A stretch of DNA of 64,000 nucleotides from Haemaphysalis longicornis (lineage: Eukaryota > Arthropoda > Arachnida > Ixodida > Ixodidae): positions 286,742,817 through 286,806,816 of the forward strand of contig CM023448.1 of the NCBI GenBank assembly GCA_013339765.2. The letters run 5' to 3'. The position numbers were made by a program, and so were the translations under genes. Positions within the stretch are counted from its first letter, which is position 1. Each line of letters starts with the position of its first letter. Shown one piece after another: positions 46,771 to 58,369 of this stretch. Under the pieces are notes generated by a model that was given only the letters and a program-made list of their open reading frames with translations, made no database searches and was not told the DNA's origin.

Positions 46771-47480
46771 GATGGTCGGTGTAGGGCAAAAAGGAAGGCG
46801 AAGTGAGCCCGTGGATCAGCACAATCTTCTTGGCCAATCCCCCTTAGAGGGTATGCGTCAGTTTATGGGCCAACACCACCATCACGTGCTGCCCCGTGGC
46901 GCATCGCTGGCAGTCGCTGAGAGCGAAACGAAAACCGCAGTAATCACGCGGCGCGTTCTCGTACGCACGCTCTTGGAACGCTGGAAGCCACCAACGACCT
47001 TTGGTTCTACCCGTCCTCACTGGGCACGACTTTCCGCCGGGGTCCACTTGCGAAATACAGGTGGGCGTCCCCTCGTCTTTCAACACGTAGGAGTCGTCTA
47101 GTCTGTTCCCGATGTCCGCTTCCCACGGTCGATGAATTCATGTAGGGCTTCTTGGCCTCCGTGAAGAGCATAGGCCTATTTTCACTTTTAAAAATTTTAC
47201 TTATTCCTCATTTCTACTTTTTCTCCATACGTTGAACGTCTATAGGCCTTGGCTACATCTCCCAAGGCTATTCGGACATGTCATCGGGCATTCCCAGTTG
47301 GGGTCGAAACATCGCTTCGTATAATCATGGCATTGCTGAATAATGTAGGCGGTGTAATGAGGCGTGCTCTTTCTCCCAGGTCGCAGGTGTTGCGGCAAGC
47401 GTTCCCGCGAAAATTAGTTCGTTGCTTCAAAGTTACCCCGCCCTGCAGCCCATTCTTGCAACATTACTAAATTCTTGCAA
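46771..47480 (+). repeat. Three-copy repeat R3, second plus-strand copy
   Basis: The block matches 27280-27850 and the reverse complement of 16590-17340. The acceptor-like CCAGGTCGCAG precedes GTGTTGCGG at about 47386, as in the other copies. The first conserved block ends at AATACAG|GTGGGC. A minus-strand AATAAAG just upstream (about 46750) leaves open transcription in the other direction. Confidence 0.55.
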
Positions 47481-47979
47481 CATTACTAAAAATATTCCCT
47501 GAGACACAAACAAACACTCACCCACTATCACAGCACCTAGCAGCAACTTCCATATCAATAGACTACAAAACTTGCGGTATCCGCTCTCCAGAATATGTGG
47601 AGCATATGACCAAAATGAAGGTCAGATCACAACCGTCGTTGCTATCAACATTATCTGCATCATCATAATAGAAGACCGCTGCAAGACGAAGGCCTCTCCA
47701 ATAGACCTCCAACCACACCTGTAGCTGCACCGCCCCAGTGCAGTCTTTGCTTTCGAATTTTCTGATTTCGAGCCCCGTCTCTCCATAGCCACTTTGTTAC
47801 CCTCGTGATCCCCCGGTTGTTATTTGATTCCATTACACCCCCAGCCCAAATATATTTTTCTCTTAGTTTGAACTGATACCTCCCAACCTACGAATCGAAG
47901 ACTCTCGTTTTCTGTCCCTGAAAGTTACGCCTACTATTATTCGTCCGTAACTCATCGGGCTAAGGTCTGAGAAACTCAG
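47481..47979. other. No recognisable gene
   Basis: Short Pro- and Thr-rich frames only. I see no domain and no shared repeat. Confidence 0.4.
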
Positions 47980-49640
47980 ATTATGTAAGTTTTTTATTTG
48001 AAATGGGCAGTAAAACGCCGTTTCTCTGCCTCATATGTCATGACCGGCATTGCGCATTGGTGCCTTCTTTTCAGTGAGAGAGGTAGCGGACTATTCCTGT
48101 TTTGAGTTTTTGTGGAGCACACCACTTTTGTGCCGGATTTCCTCGCCGCGGTAGAGATTAGCAGTAACAACTCGTCCACGCTAGTTGTACTCGCCCACTT
48201 CTAGCATTTCGTTACCTATTTTGAAGAGCGGAATCCAAGAACATCTATCAGCTTTACTTTGATTTATTCATGCCTGTCTAAATATACGAGACGCCTTCTG
48301 AGTCCAGGTACTAAAGCAACTGTCCATGTGTTCATCAAATGCTGTAAACAATTTTCTCGAGATTGGGTCCGTTGTCCGACTTCCTTTCTTTCCGGGAACT
48401 TCTCGTTGTTCTTGCGGAGCATTATTTTTCTTTGGCATCCATTGTAGATGTTGTCTATAAATCCGATGTAAAGGGCTTTATTGTACTCCGCGCATTTCTA
48501 CATGACTTGCATGATGACCTGAAGCTGGTCAATGGTTGAGTCTGTCGAAGAGCCAGCCTATTGTCCCGACTGTTGAAAATCCGGGCTGTATCTTAAGCGG
48601 TTGATGATTACCTTTGTAAAAACTTGCCGACAAATGTGGCCTCTGCAACAATCGCAACAAGCTCGCCTCCCCCATTTATGTGATCCACGGTAATACTGTC
48701 TTCTTGTGAGGATGCTTCTCTTATACCCTCAATAGCTTTTCCGCTTTCTCTTAGGTGTTAGTAGGACCTTGCGATTTAAGGTTGTAGGTTCAGGACTGTT
48801 TCCTGGCCAACGTTGGTGGCGTACAAGTGACGTATAGACGTGTTCGGCAACTTTTATTCTCTCTTCCAAGATGTGCGTCACCTTGTTCACTTTTGAGTGC
48901 GACATTATACTTTGCCAATCGATAGATTTTTCTAAGTTGCTCGTAAACTTCCTCTCCTTTTTAACGTTTCCTCAATCTTTGTCAGGTTGTACACGCAAAT
49001 GTCTAACTTTTCTTCCGTCAATTCCGTCAATCACACAGCACCGTCAATTCAGTTTCATAAAGCTTTCTTGACAGCGTCACATATCTTCGTTTCGCAGTCA
49101 GTTCCTTCGTTTCCTAAGATTCCCGGTTCCTTCCTTATATTCTAATCCTCCTGCAGCTTCTGTGGAGAGTCTGATTAGTGTAGTTATATTTTCATTTCTC
49201 ATGTGCACTCAGTCGTCATTACCTCTGGTTGAAACAACGGATTTGTTTTGGCGGGTTATGCAAACCTCCTGCACCCTGGCTGCTACTAGCAGCAAGTTGG
49301 GCTTCTCACCTTTTACTAGTTTCATGCTTTCCCTATTGAAATCTACCCTCTACCTGCCCCTCACCAACCTAAGACCGCTGCTCTTGGCATTGCTTATCGC
49401 CTGAAATTTCAGGCACGATAACTGGACGGTCACTCAAAATGCCGTCGGTTTATTTTTAGGTTACTCTTGGGCTTTTCTATCTGCATTTTTATTCTTTAGT
49501 TTCTGCAGGAATGTGTTCCGGAGCTTTTCTGTCAGCGGAAATCTAACCAGCGTATAACATCGTCTGTCCCGCCTATTCGAAATTAAAAATTGGCTTTTCT
49601 TCACATTCTTTTTTTTCTTTTTGCCCCATTTTTTTAAACA
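47980..49640 (-). mobile_element. LINE fragment with reverse transcriptase
   Basis: On the minus strand one frame reads VFTKVIINRLRYSPDFQQSG at about 48570-48626, then KCAEYNKALYIGFID (48448-48500), the RT motif with the catalytic Asp. Two stops interrupt this stretch. A segment at 49360-49450 is shared with 34290-34540. MPVMTYEAE near 48040 is the later RT region. The element is inactive. Confidence 0.65.
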
Positions 49641-49790
49641 TTACACTGGATTTAAACATGTGATAGCTTTTCTCGAGCGGGTTTTTTTTTCCACATAAAT
49701 TTTTTTCGTTTCTTATTCGAGAAAGGTGAGGGGTGTTCACGGAATTTTAAAGAGTGAAGGGTATCCGTGATGCTGTTCCCTTCCCGCAAG

Positions 49791-50064
49791 ATTCGGCGAG
49801 GGGCAGTTCTCCCACCGAGAGGCACTGGATGGAGACACACTGAACCGGTGCAGTGAGCTCCGACGCCGGAACTCCATGGTTCCCCTGCACCTCGAGTCCT
49901 GCTACACCTTTGAGACGCGCAAGAGCCGTCTTCCGCCAAACGCCCTCACGGCCGAGGCCAGCTTCGCCTACCCACGTCTCTCCGGCGCTACGGACGAACT
50001 GACCATGAGCCCGATGACGGCAACGGGTTCGAGCACCGGTGGAGAGAACAACGCGAAGCGCTGG
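49791..50064 (+). CDS. Duplicated exon A, copy 2
   Basis: The acceptor TTCCCTTCCCGCAAG and donor CGCTGG|GTAAGG flank 274 nt, the same length as copy 1, and it is open throughout in the same frame. The central motif RCSELRRRNSMVPLHLESCY is closer than copy 1 to the NuMA/Mud-like motif I recall. Copy 1 carries K and H changes in it. If one copy is functional, this sequence is the more conservative. Confidence 0.5.
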
Positions 50065-50773
50065 GTAAGGGCAGTGCTGGCGCTAGTAAACTCTTTGGTA
50101 AACGTGTGCTCCGTCGTGGGAGTAAGCGGGGCGAAAGAAAAGATTCGGGTCAATTCTTTTCCCGCGGGAACACTCGACAGTAGGAACGTATTGTTAAACA
50201 CGCGAAGCGCAAACACACTTTGGAGGCCATGGCATGCCCTCGTACTCTATTCGTCTCTCACAGTCTTGCACAAGGAGAAAGATTTCCCTCTTATTTCCCT
50301 ACGGTTGGGAGGAGTGAGATTACTGGCGCTTATCAGGGGCATCTTGATACAATTGATATTATCTACATTAGTGAGAAGGGGTCTTCACCGTAGAAGGATA
50401 CGGTGATGGTTGTGATGACGTATGGCGACGTATGTCCGTAGTTCTATACCCGTTTGTACCGTTATTTTCCGCACCGTTTACTCGCACGCAAGGCCGTACA
50501 CCACTGGCTCGAGTTGGCTCCATCGTTGAGCACCCTACTATACACGCACGTTTTTTTAGCACTGTTATAATAACACGTAAAGCCAAATACCGCTCCCTAT
50601 CACACTTAGGGTGCCTCACTTGCGAGAAAGCAGTTTCTACTTCTTTGGTCACTTCCTGCTGATGCTGTCCGTGGTGCTTTATTTAAGAAGACGTCCCATT
50701 TTTGGATTTTGCTTCTTTGAGCTGCAATGAGAATGGTTTGCACCACCTCACAGTTTCCCTTGCTTGTCTTCAG

Positions 50774-50926
50774 GGACGCACCACCTCGCCAGTCGTTCAT
50801 CGCAAGGGCATCGGTCGACGCCCTTTCTCTGGCGCCATTATTTCTCTGTCTGAAACACTACCTGGCAGCTGCCAGTGCCCGGAGACATTGGCCCTGGCCA
50901 GTGTGGCGCCCGTATATGCTATCACG
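50774..50926 (+). CDS. Duplicated exon B, copy 2
   Basis: A long pyrimidine tract TTTCCCTTGCTTGTCTTCAG precedes the block, and ATCACG|GTACGT follows. The length of 153 nt equals copy 1. The translation contains GRTTSPVVHRKGIGRRPFSG. The intron between A and B is 709 bp here and 682 bp in copy 1, and the intron itself is also similar, so the duplication is genomic and not a processed copy. Confidence 0.45.
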
Positions 50927-51469
50927 GTACGTTCCGAGGCAGCTTCTGGAACGCGTGCGCCGCTGTGCCCAAAAATATCCAAGTCACTGGGATTTCATTG
51001 AGGGCCTTGTAAATATACGCAATTTATTGGATGTCCAACAGCCCTGGGACTATAATTCTCCTCTATACATGAGTATTTCAAACTGTTTCGTGAGGGAAAA
51101 AATGCGGCGTGCAAGAAACAACTTTGTAGTCAGTCGGCTTGCTGGTACGAAGCGTTGGTGTTCGGAGTGCTGCGCAGCTACTGGCAGCAGGAAAGTGGGT
51201 CGCTATGGTAGTCAAAGGTTTCGTTGGTCCCAATTTAGGAAAACCGCGCGATTATAAAGATCTTGTGCGCTAACTAAACTAAAATTACTTAATCGTACCT
51301 CTTTGAAGCTGGCGCCCTTGAATTCTAAGCTTTGTGTGGCTGACGCGTTGTTACTGGTTTACAATGCATAGTATGAATAAATGCCTACACTCTCAGAAGT
51401 CCCCGCAGGTCGTCTTCTCCACAGCACTCCACTATGACGAATTTAAGTGACTAAGTGTGCAAATTCGCT

Positions 51470-51705
51470 GGACGACGAAGCCCAAGCCATGATTTGACCA
51501 AAAGTCCATGTGCGCAGGTACAGCACGGAAGGCGTCAATGGCGCTTTGAATTTCGCGATATTCCTACACAGTAGTCCTTTTTCACTCAAATTGAATGCTC
51601 CACCACGTCATTCGCCGAATTCGCACACTACTAGGCCACTTAGATTGGCCATTCTGGAGCACTTGGATGAAGACGCTCCACGAGGACTTCTCAGAGTGTA
51701 GGGCA
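51470..51705 (+). repeat. Collinear block C, copy 2
   Basis: This block is homologous to 40395-40640 with the acceptor-like TGCGCAG at 51511-51517. Continuity with block B is closer here because the LINE of copy 1 is absent. Confidence 0.4.
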
Positions 51706-52744
51706 CAGCGTGGGTCACCGTGACAGCGAAGTGCCTCAACAGGATGGCAGTGAAGACTGGTGAATAGGTTAAAACGGATGCGGATAGAGATTTAAGGCTC
51801 TTCGCTTTGAAACGGGTGGGGCTACGCCACTAGAAAGTGCTTCTCGGAAGGTAGGGGGGGGGGGGGGGGCTGAGATTTGCCCCTTCTCCTCCTCCATAGG
51901 TTTTTCAATGGATTAAAAATACGAATATAAATAGATAATTATTACGCGGTAATATACATAACTAATAATTGAAACTATTAACTGAAGTCTACAATTATAA
52001 ACTGAACATACGGGACTAATTACTATCAATAACAAGGAAAATGAAATATTTGATACAAAAATTATTCGCAAGTTCCGAGAATTGTGGCAGAATCTCTATC
52101 ATTGCTTGCGATTTTCTGTTTTGTCTACATAAGGAGACATAGCACTTACAGAAATATGGAAATGTAGAAGAAATATTCACATATTTGCTTAATAAAGATT
52201 GATGCAAAAAAATGGAAATTAAGAAATAATTCATCTAAAACTTACAAAACACAGCTTCGGAATTGTCAATGGGCAAAGCACGAAACAAGCAACTTGTGGG
52301 TGGGCGATTTATTTTTTTTTATAATCGCTTTGTCGTTGAATAATATTTTTAAAAATTTTTGTATGCTACGGTTGGGGACAAATCTTAGCACCTGTTTTTT
52401 ATGCCAGTATATTGCGTAGGAGCACCTTGTACTCCGGATACTTGCACCAAAATTATTGGCACAAGAAATACGTCAAAATGTACAGTTGTGGTGAAAAAGG
52501 TGAGAAGATAATGTGAAACATGGTTAATTAGCATGGTATAAACGGGACAACATAGAAGAGACCGCACAGGACTATCGCTGGACATCAACTGAAATTTTTA
52601 CCATAACACATACGATATACAGGAATGGCGCATTCGTGACAATGGCCAAAGTAACAAAAAAATCGCGACGAAGTCAAGTGGTTCATTTTGTTACGCACGT
52701 GGCAAGTGCGAATTTGGGTAATCTATTTCTTTTTTTATCGAACT
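51706..52744. other. No recognisable gene
   Basis: A G run lies at about 51857-51870 and the rest is AT-rich. Near 51755-51830 there is a short match to 38640-38700. No domain is seen. Confidence 0.4.
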
Positions 52745-53200
52745 CATAGATGTCCTGCTTATACAGTTATCCCCGACTTTCGTAATACATCACGCTTCAA
52801 ACAATTCACGTCTGGCGTGGTACGTAAAATAGCGCAATATCAGTGTCTTCTCGAAACGTGGAAAACAGTGTGGAACGCACAGGCAGCGGCGGCAATGCTC
52901 AGTAAATGCCCCCCTACAGGATCGCTTGAACAGCTGTACGGTGCTCACGGAGCCTGTCATTAATGCACCTATCAGTCTGCCCTATACTGTATTTTCCACA
53001 AGATAGACGCACTTTGCATACAACACCCTGTTTGCAACCAAGAAACTGCGTGGCAGGCCTCTTAGCACAGCGGTTGCCTTTTTTCTCGCCGTTCACAGCA
53101 GAGCACATATATGCTAGTTTTTCTGGGGCAAAAAAAACAACATCGGCACCGCATTTCCCCGCCACCTTTTTAAGGCGGTGGGAGAAATTGTGCACGTAAG
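52745..53200 (-). mobile_element. Penelope-like element fragment, GIY-YIG endonuclease
   Basis: The minus strand reads GVVCKVRLSCGKYSIGQTDR and CINDRLREHR, which match the GIY-YIG endonuclease motif of Penelope-like elements (YIGQTGRCINDRLREH is the usual form). Downstream the frame shifts to THCRRCLC-type Cys/His residues. The RT domain is not visible. The first Tyr of the YIG motif appears as S, and one frameshift is present, so it is inactive. Confidence 0.65.
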
Positions 53201-53403
53201 GAACGACCGCAGGCCTCCTTTCTTTGGGAATTACATCTCACCCTTGACGTCGTCCCCCTCACTGACGTCGTGCTACTTAACCACGCTTCACAGTTCGAAG
53301 CAATTTGCCCCGCATTTATACGTTGAGAAGATAATATTTTGATCAAGGCAACAAAAGTTTCATTGGCAACAAAGTGTACATTTATAAGAAAGCCGCTTCT
53401 ACA

Positions 53404-53538
53404 TGGTGCAAATTTACCCTCTAATTCGATGCTGCTGCGCCGCTTGTGCGGCAAACTACCAAATTTTGTAGCTGTGGCAATAGATCGTTCACCGCGTGAA
53501 CGGCGCCGTAGCAGCGAATTAGCAGGTAAATTTGCATC
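53404..53538. repeat. Hairpin element, arms of about 48 bp
   Basis: TGGTGCAAATTTACCCTCTA (53404-53423) and what follows to 53451 pair with the reverse complement of 53491-53538, at roughly 80 percent. The 39-bp loop contains AATTTTGTAGCTGTGG. No coding content is claimed. Confidence 0.5.
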
Positions 53539-54395
53539 ATGTAGGGGGGGGGGGGGGGGGCAGGAAGTCCGAAGTCGTTAGCGAACTAGTTTCCGGCGGG
53601 TCGTGGTTGCATGGACGTACTGAAACAGCCAGGCCTGCGATTTCAACCGCGAATCTTCTCTATAGTTTGTTCTGTGCAGCGACTCTCATTCGCGTCGTGG
53701 AGTGCGAGCTCACGAAACACCCCATGGATGAAGGAAGCCCTTGCATAGGAGTTAGGCATGCCATGAAGGAAACGGGCCACCAATGGAGAGTAGGTGCGCT
53801 TTACAAGCAGGATTCCTGGGGTTCTAGACAAAATCCTAGGTTGGTTTTCGACGCAAGTGGTTGCCTTGGTTGTGTGCATGACAGCGGAACGAAATTTAAG
53901 GGGGGGGGGGGGGGGGGGGGGCTGAAGTTCCTTAAGCCACCCCTCCCCACCTTCCTAGAACCCTGCTTCGAGCGTCCTGCATTCCAAACGAATCCCGTAG
54001 TTCCGGTTCACAGCAATGCACACGAGGGACCCATCCATTCTTCCAATAAAAGAAATTCGACGAATGACCGCAAGGCCCATATCATGTGACTCAAAAATGT
54101 AATCTGTGCTGTGGCACTGCGCAGTGCACTATTTCACGCTTTCAGTGCGTGCTACAACATCGCAGACTTAGCTCTTGACTCTAATCGTATGCTCTACATC
54201 GTCATTTGCCGAAATTCCATTGCTGGACAGACGGACCCGACGGTCGGGGGGAAGGAAGGGGAGGAAGGACCGACAGACATACAGCACGAAGGTGCAACGA
54301 ATTTGAGCGCACGCAAGTGCGCCTAATAAAGTAATGGTTACGGGTGGGTGTAATAATAAATATGAATGCTGATGTATTGGATTAAGAATGAGCAT
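53539..54395. other. No gene called; G runs
   Basis: A frame of 185 codons (53532-54089) passes through two G runs (53547-53560 and 53900-53921), giving Gly runs, so I do not treat it as a gene. Nothing else is identified. Confidence 0.45.
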
Positions 54396-54448
54396 TTATC
54401 CCGTAGTGTTGGCAAAGGGATATCAAGCTCATAACATTTCTTTCGCAG

Positions 54449-54581
54449 GCTCTTGGACGGCGCCATTCCTCGCGTCCCGGAGAAGCGCGCCTCCGAGTGC
54501 CGGGGCTTCAGTGAGAATTCAATCGGCGGACTGACCACCAGGGGGCACACCGAGGGGCCACGTCAATGCCTCGAGGCCTGA
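54449..54581 (+). CDS. Duplicated exon D, copy 2, candidate terminal exon
   Basis: An acceptor ACATTTCTTTCGCAG at 54448 is followed by a frame that starts one base later and runs 43 codons to TGA at 54579-54581. It reads LLDGAIPRVPEKRASECRGF at the start. Blocks A, B, C and D keep the same order in both copies. The missing one or two bases of phase must come from another exon, so linkage to A and B is inferred from order and not from phase. The product is unknown. Confidence 0.4.
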
Positions 54582-54829
54582 GCGAGCTACACGTCGAAGC
54601 TTCCGCTTCTCTCGTTCCGTCAGAAAAAAGAATGAATGCAGTGAATTCAAATTGTTTGAGCTGAGACCTTACGGCAGCAAGCTGCGTCAAACTACAATTT
54701 ATAAAAAAAAGTACCTATCACGCTGTAACGCGAATAAAAACAATGCATATGTTCAACAATGTCTCTGGTAATTTTAGAACGCAAGAAAGGAACCATGGGG
54801 GGAGTGTATGGGCAACTTTTGGGAGGGGA

Positions 54830-56160
54830 ACTAAAGTATATATTATAATGCCTGTTTGCATTTTTATTTATTTTTAGCATTTAAAGTGGCTTAGACAACT
54901 AATTCTTGCATAATGCTCGTGCAGTAAGCGACCCCAAATTCCCCAAAATATCTAGCAACTGCATTCCGTAAGCCGAAAAGCGTTCGCAAATGTGTGGTCG
55001 TGCTGCTGGTTGCTGTGCTAGCTCACCGAGCGCGAAAAGTGCTTTCCGCACCTTGGTTTTACGGTGTAAATACAAGTTTCGGTTGATTTTAATTTCTAAG
55101 TACCTATATTAACTTCGCTGACTCTTCTCCCGCCTTTAACTGGCCTTGGATATTTCTACTAGCGTACGAGTCAGCGACGCGTCACGTGGGCGCTTGTGTG
55201 GAGCAACTTGGGCTTAGAGCCTGATAGTCTACAGACTAAAAAAAGTTGTAGCTGACATCTGGGTCATTCCATGCCAAGCGTCCCAGCTGTAAAGTCTACC
55301 ATCACGGCTTTCTTCGGGAAAAATCGCGTCTCATGCTTGCATGGCCCGCAATGCTCCCTCAAACTATTTTTGTCCCAAAAAATTTGTTCTTTTTGTAGCC
55401 GCCCTTTTAAATACAGGGTTTTAAGCAAAATTAGGTCTGACAAAAAAACTCATTATAAAAATCACTTCTTCTTGAAACACCGCCATTTCTTTGTGGACGT
55501 CATGTTGAGGTTCTGGACTGACCTATGTCATATAAAAAAAAAACGCTTTTGCTTTTTTTTTTTTTTGCTCTCGTTACTCCTTTCAGAAAATACCCGATGT
55601 TGCGCATTTTGAAACATTTATAGCAAATACAAGCCCACTCTCTCAGTAAATGAAGCATCTTTTCTAAAATTGACCACTGTGGAAAATTCGTAAAAAAATA
55701 TTTACACTGAGAAGAGGAGAAATGTGCGAGAAAACATTTGTAAAATTTGGAAAAATCGCCTTTCCTGCTTATAATCACCACTAAATTGCGCATTGTTGTG
55801 CTCGTAGTAAAATATCAAATACAAGGCATTCACTAGTACAAATCATCGCAGTTTATTTCAGGAAGTTTAATCGGAACATTTGTTGTTTTAGCACAGAAAA
55901 AAGTTTGTGAATTTTTACGCCGACACTTCCCCACGTTGTTTCACAGAGCGTCTCCTCTGCACGGCATGCGCCTGCCTTCATGAAAGACGCGCAAGACAGC
56001 GGCTGCACGCTGCAAGAATACCTTTCCCTACAATGATATTTCGTGGCGTCAATTCGGGAAAAAGGGATAGTTCGTGTGTGGGTAAAGTGGGGCTAGCGCT
56101 GGTGCGATTATTCTATGAGTACGTCTAGAGTACTCTTTCATCATTGTGGTTTCGAGAATC
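54830..56160. other. No recognisable gene
   Basis: This is an AT-rich stretch with T runs (55553-55565). A plus-strand frame of 113 codons (55271-55612) is rich in Phe and Lys and has no motif. Confidence 0.4.
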
Positions 56161-56165
56161 TTTCT

Positions 56166-56666
56166 CTTCGCGGTCTCGTTTCCCAAGATTGCTCTAAACC
56201 TATGTCGGCTCAAGCTAGCATGGGAACTGGGCTGCTGGCGAACTCATCTGCTGGCGACGCTGATACGGGGCTGCAAATAATTTCCAATCTTTCTGCTCGG
56301 TCCAAAGAAAATATTATCCTATTGTTATGGGCTCCCGGCTCAATACAGCCACGCATCCCAGCCACTCAGCCATCGCGACGGGGCATTCCCACGACTGACT
56401 GCACTCTGCAAATAAAGAGGGTCACGGATCAAAGCTTTATTTTCTGCGTTTGCTCTCTAAAGCAGGTGGCCATAGCCCGGATATGGCATCTGGCTTGTTT
56501 TGTATAACAATAGGATAATATTTTCTTTGGACCGAGCACAAAGATTGGAAATTATTTGCAGCCCCGTATCAGCGTCGCCAGCAGATGAGTTCGCCAGCAG
56601 CCCAGTTCCCATGCTAGCTTGAGCCGACATAGGTTTAGAGCAATTTTGGGAAACGAGACCGCGAAG
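56166..56666. repeat. Inverted repeat with 164-bp arms, nearly identical
   Basis: Positions 56166-56329 match the reverse complement of 56503-56666 with only two mismatches that I can find. The spacer is about 172 bp. Both arms are open on the frame that reads SQASMGTGLLANSSAGDADT-like sequence, simply because they are copies. The near identity implies a recent duplication or gene conversion. It could form a long hairpin RNA. Confidence 0.8.
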
Positions 56667-57463
56667 GCAGGTGAGGGGACAGGCTTCTTCCGGAGGGGAT
56701 ACCAGAGAATTGAAGAATAGTGTCCAAGGTTGAGCGAGTCGTACGGTGCTGGAAGGGGGAGCTGATGAACGGCAGTACGCTGTCAAAGTCCTTGGGACTT
56801 GATTCCACATTGAAAACATCTTGAACACATTGGTGATTTTTCTGTTCATGGCTTTTGGGCTAGGCTTTGAGTTGCGGGATGGTGAATAGAAGAATGCAGA
56901 AGTTATGGACGTCAAGAACCGAGAACCCCAGTTTCCACAACGGTGGGGCAGGGAACTGGTGACCACAGCTCCTTAATCGCTTAGGCCCATTGCGAGAAAG
57001 TACAGGTCGAGCCAATAAGAAGGATACCTAGAAGGTGGCAACGCAGCGTAGGGCCGCTGTCTCCCAATAACTAGCCAGGTGGGTAGCTCAACCAATGATA
57101 TATGCAGCAGACCAGAGTTGGACCAGTCCAGGGCTCTTCTGTAGTGTAGGACAATCGTGCTGGGTGCATGAAACCCACTTGCTGGGTGACTGCTTGAACG
57201 GTCCAGACGATGCGCGATATTCATATATATGAAGAATAATTTTTTAAATGTTTAACAAGAATTTACTTAACCGTCGAACAGCGCCCGGTCGACGTCATTT
57301 TGTTGCGCTCCTGCAATTCTGAAATGCGGCCCTTTGCAAATGGCCGCCCTGTCAGCACAACGATACAGCGGCGGGCTTCTTTCTTCATTTTTCCATCTTC
57401 CCAGGGTGAGTACTAAATTTGAGCTGTGTGGAGGCTGCGCCTAGTTCCTGTTTATACCTCTCT
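56667..57463. other. No recognisable gene
   Basis: The minus-strand frame that enters from the inverted repeat (56457-56966, 169 codons) continues to 56966 with no known domain. Nothing else is seen. Confidence 0.4.
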
Positions 57464-57552
57464 TTTAAATGCAGAGCATTTCAGTAACTCACGATGTCAC
57501 CCGCGTTGACGTCCGTAGTCCGCACCGCACCCCTCCCTACTATATAAAAAAT
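57464..57552 (-). mobile_element. SINE body, 5'-truncated, minus copy
   Basis: Sequence from ATGCAGAGCATTTCAGTAAC to CTCCCTACTATATAAAAAA is the reverse complement of 58040-58127 with few differences. The tRNA head is missing. Confidence 0.6.
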
Positions 57553-57950
57553 CGGTGTTCCTCATTGCAAAATGCCTCGAGAAAATCGTTGGGAAAGACT
57601 ACCATGCAAAAAAAACTTGCCTCAGGTGACCTGCTGGTAGAAGTATAAAGAAAAAAAATCGATTTTGTAGAATTCAAATTTGGCGCATTTGGAAGACCGC
57701 CTCATAGTCTCTACAATGGCAGAAAGAGGGCGCCAGGAGCCCGCTAGAAGTAGGAGTTCCTGTATAAACATCCCCCTCGCGAGGGGCACGATCAAATGCA
57801 GAGCATTTCCGGGGGCGCACGACGTTAAGTGGTTTGCGTTACGTTAATGTTGTTGCACTTGTGGCAACTGCTGACGAGAGAGCGCTCGTCGGCAGTAATT
57901 TGAATGAGTCAACGATATAAGGCGCGTTAGTAGCGTCCCAGTCTGTGTCG
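57553..57950. other. No recognisable gene
   Basis: A partial repeat of the SINE tail (AATGCAGAGCATTTCC) lies at about 57795-57810. Nothing else is identified. Confidence 0.35.
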
Positions 57951-58131
57951 GCTTTGTGGCGCAGTGGGTAGAGCACCATGAACATTGCGTCCCGCCCGCA
58001 GGGTCGAGGGATCAAAACCTGGCGCCGGATAGTATTTTCTTTTTTATATAGTAGGGACAACGACGGTGCGGACTACGGACGTCAACGCAGGTGACATTTT
58101 GAGTTACTGAAATGCTCTGCATTAAAAAAAA
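57951..58131 (+). mobile_element. tRNA-derived SINE, plus copy
   Basis: A perfect A box TGGCGCAGTGG is at 57957-57967 and a weakened B box (GGGATCAAAACC) at about 58008-58019. The body with TATATAGTAGGGACAACGAC follows, and the copy ends in an A run at 58123-58131. The pair with 57464-57552 is inverted. Confidence 0.6.
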
Positions 58132-58369
58132 AGCGAACAGAGATCTACACCTAAGTAGTGGGATCGAAACCCAGCCGCTGTAGCCGAAATTCCGTGGGGA
58201 CGAAATGCCTGGACACCCATTCTGGTGGTCCAAATTATACGGAGCTCTCCTCTGCAGTGTCTCTCGATCACTAAACCAAACAAACCGAGTCCTGAAATGT
58301 TTGCAACAATACATGCATTTATTCTTGGAAGGTTCGCAGCAGCATCAGGCTCGCGGAGGCCAAGGTGCC

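Noticed and set aside
53532..54089. Longest open frame in the window (185 codons)
   Set aside because: It runs through two G homopolymers that give Gly runs and has no domain or homologue. It is a composition artefact.
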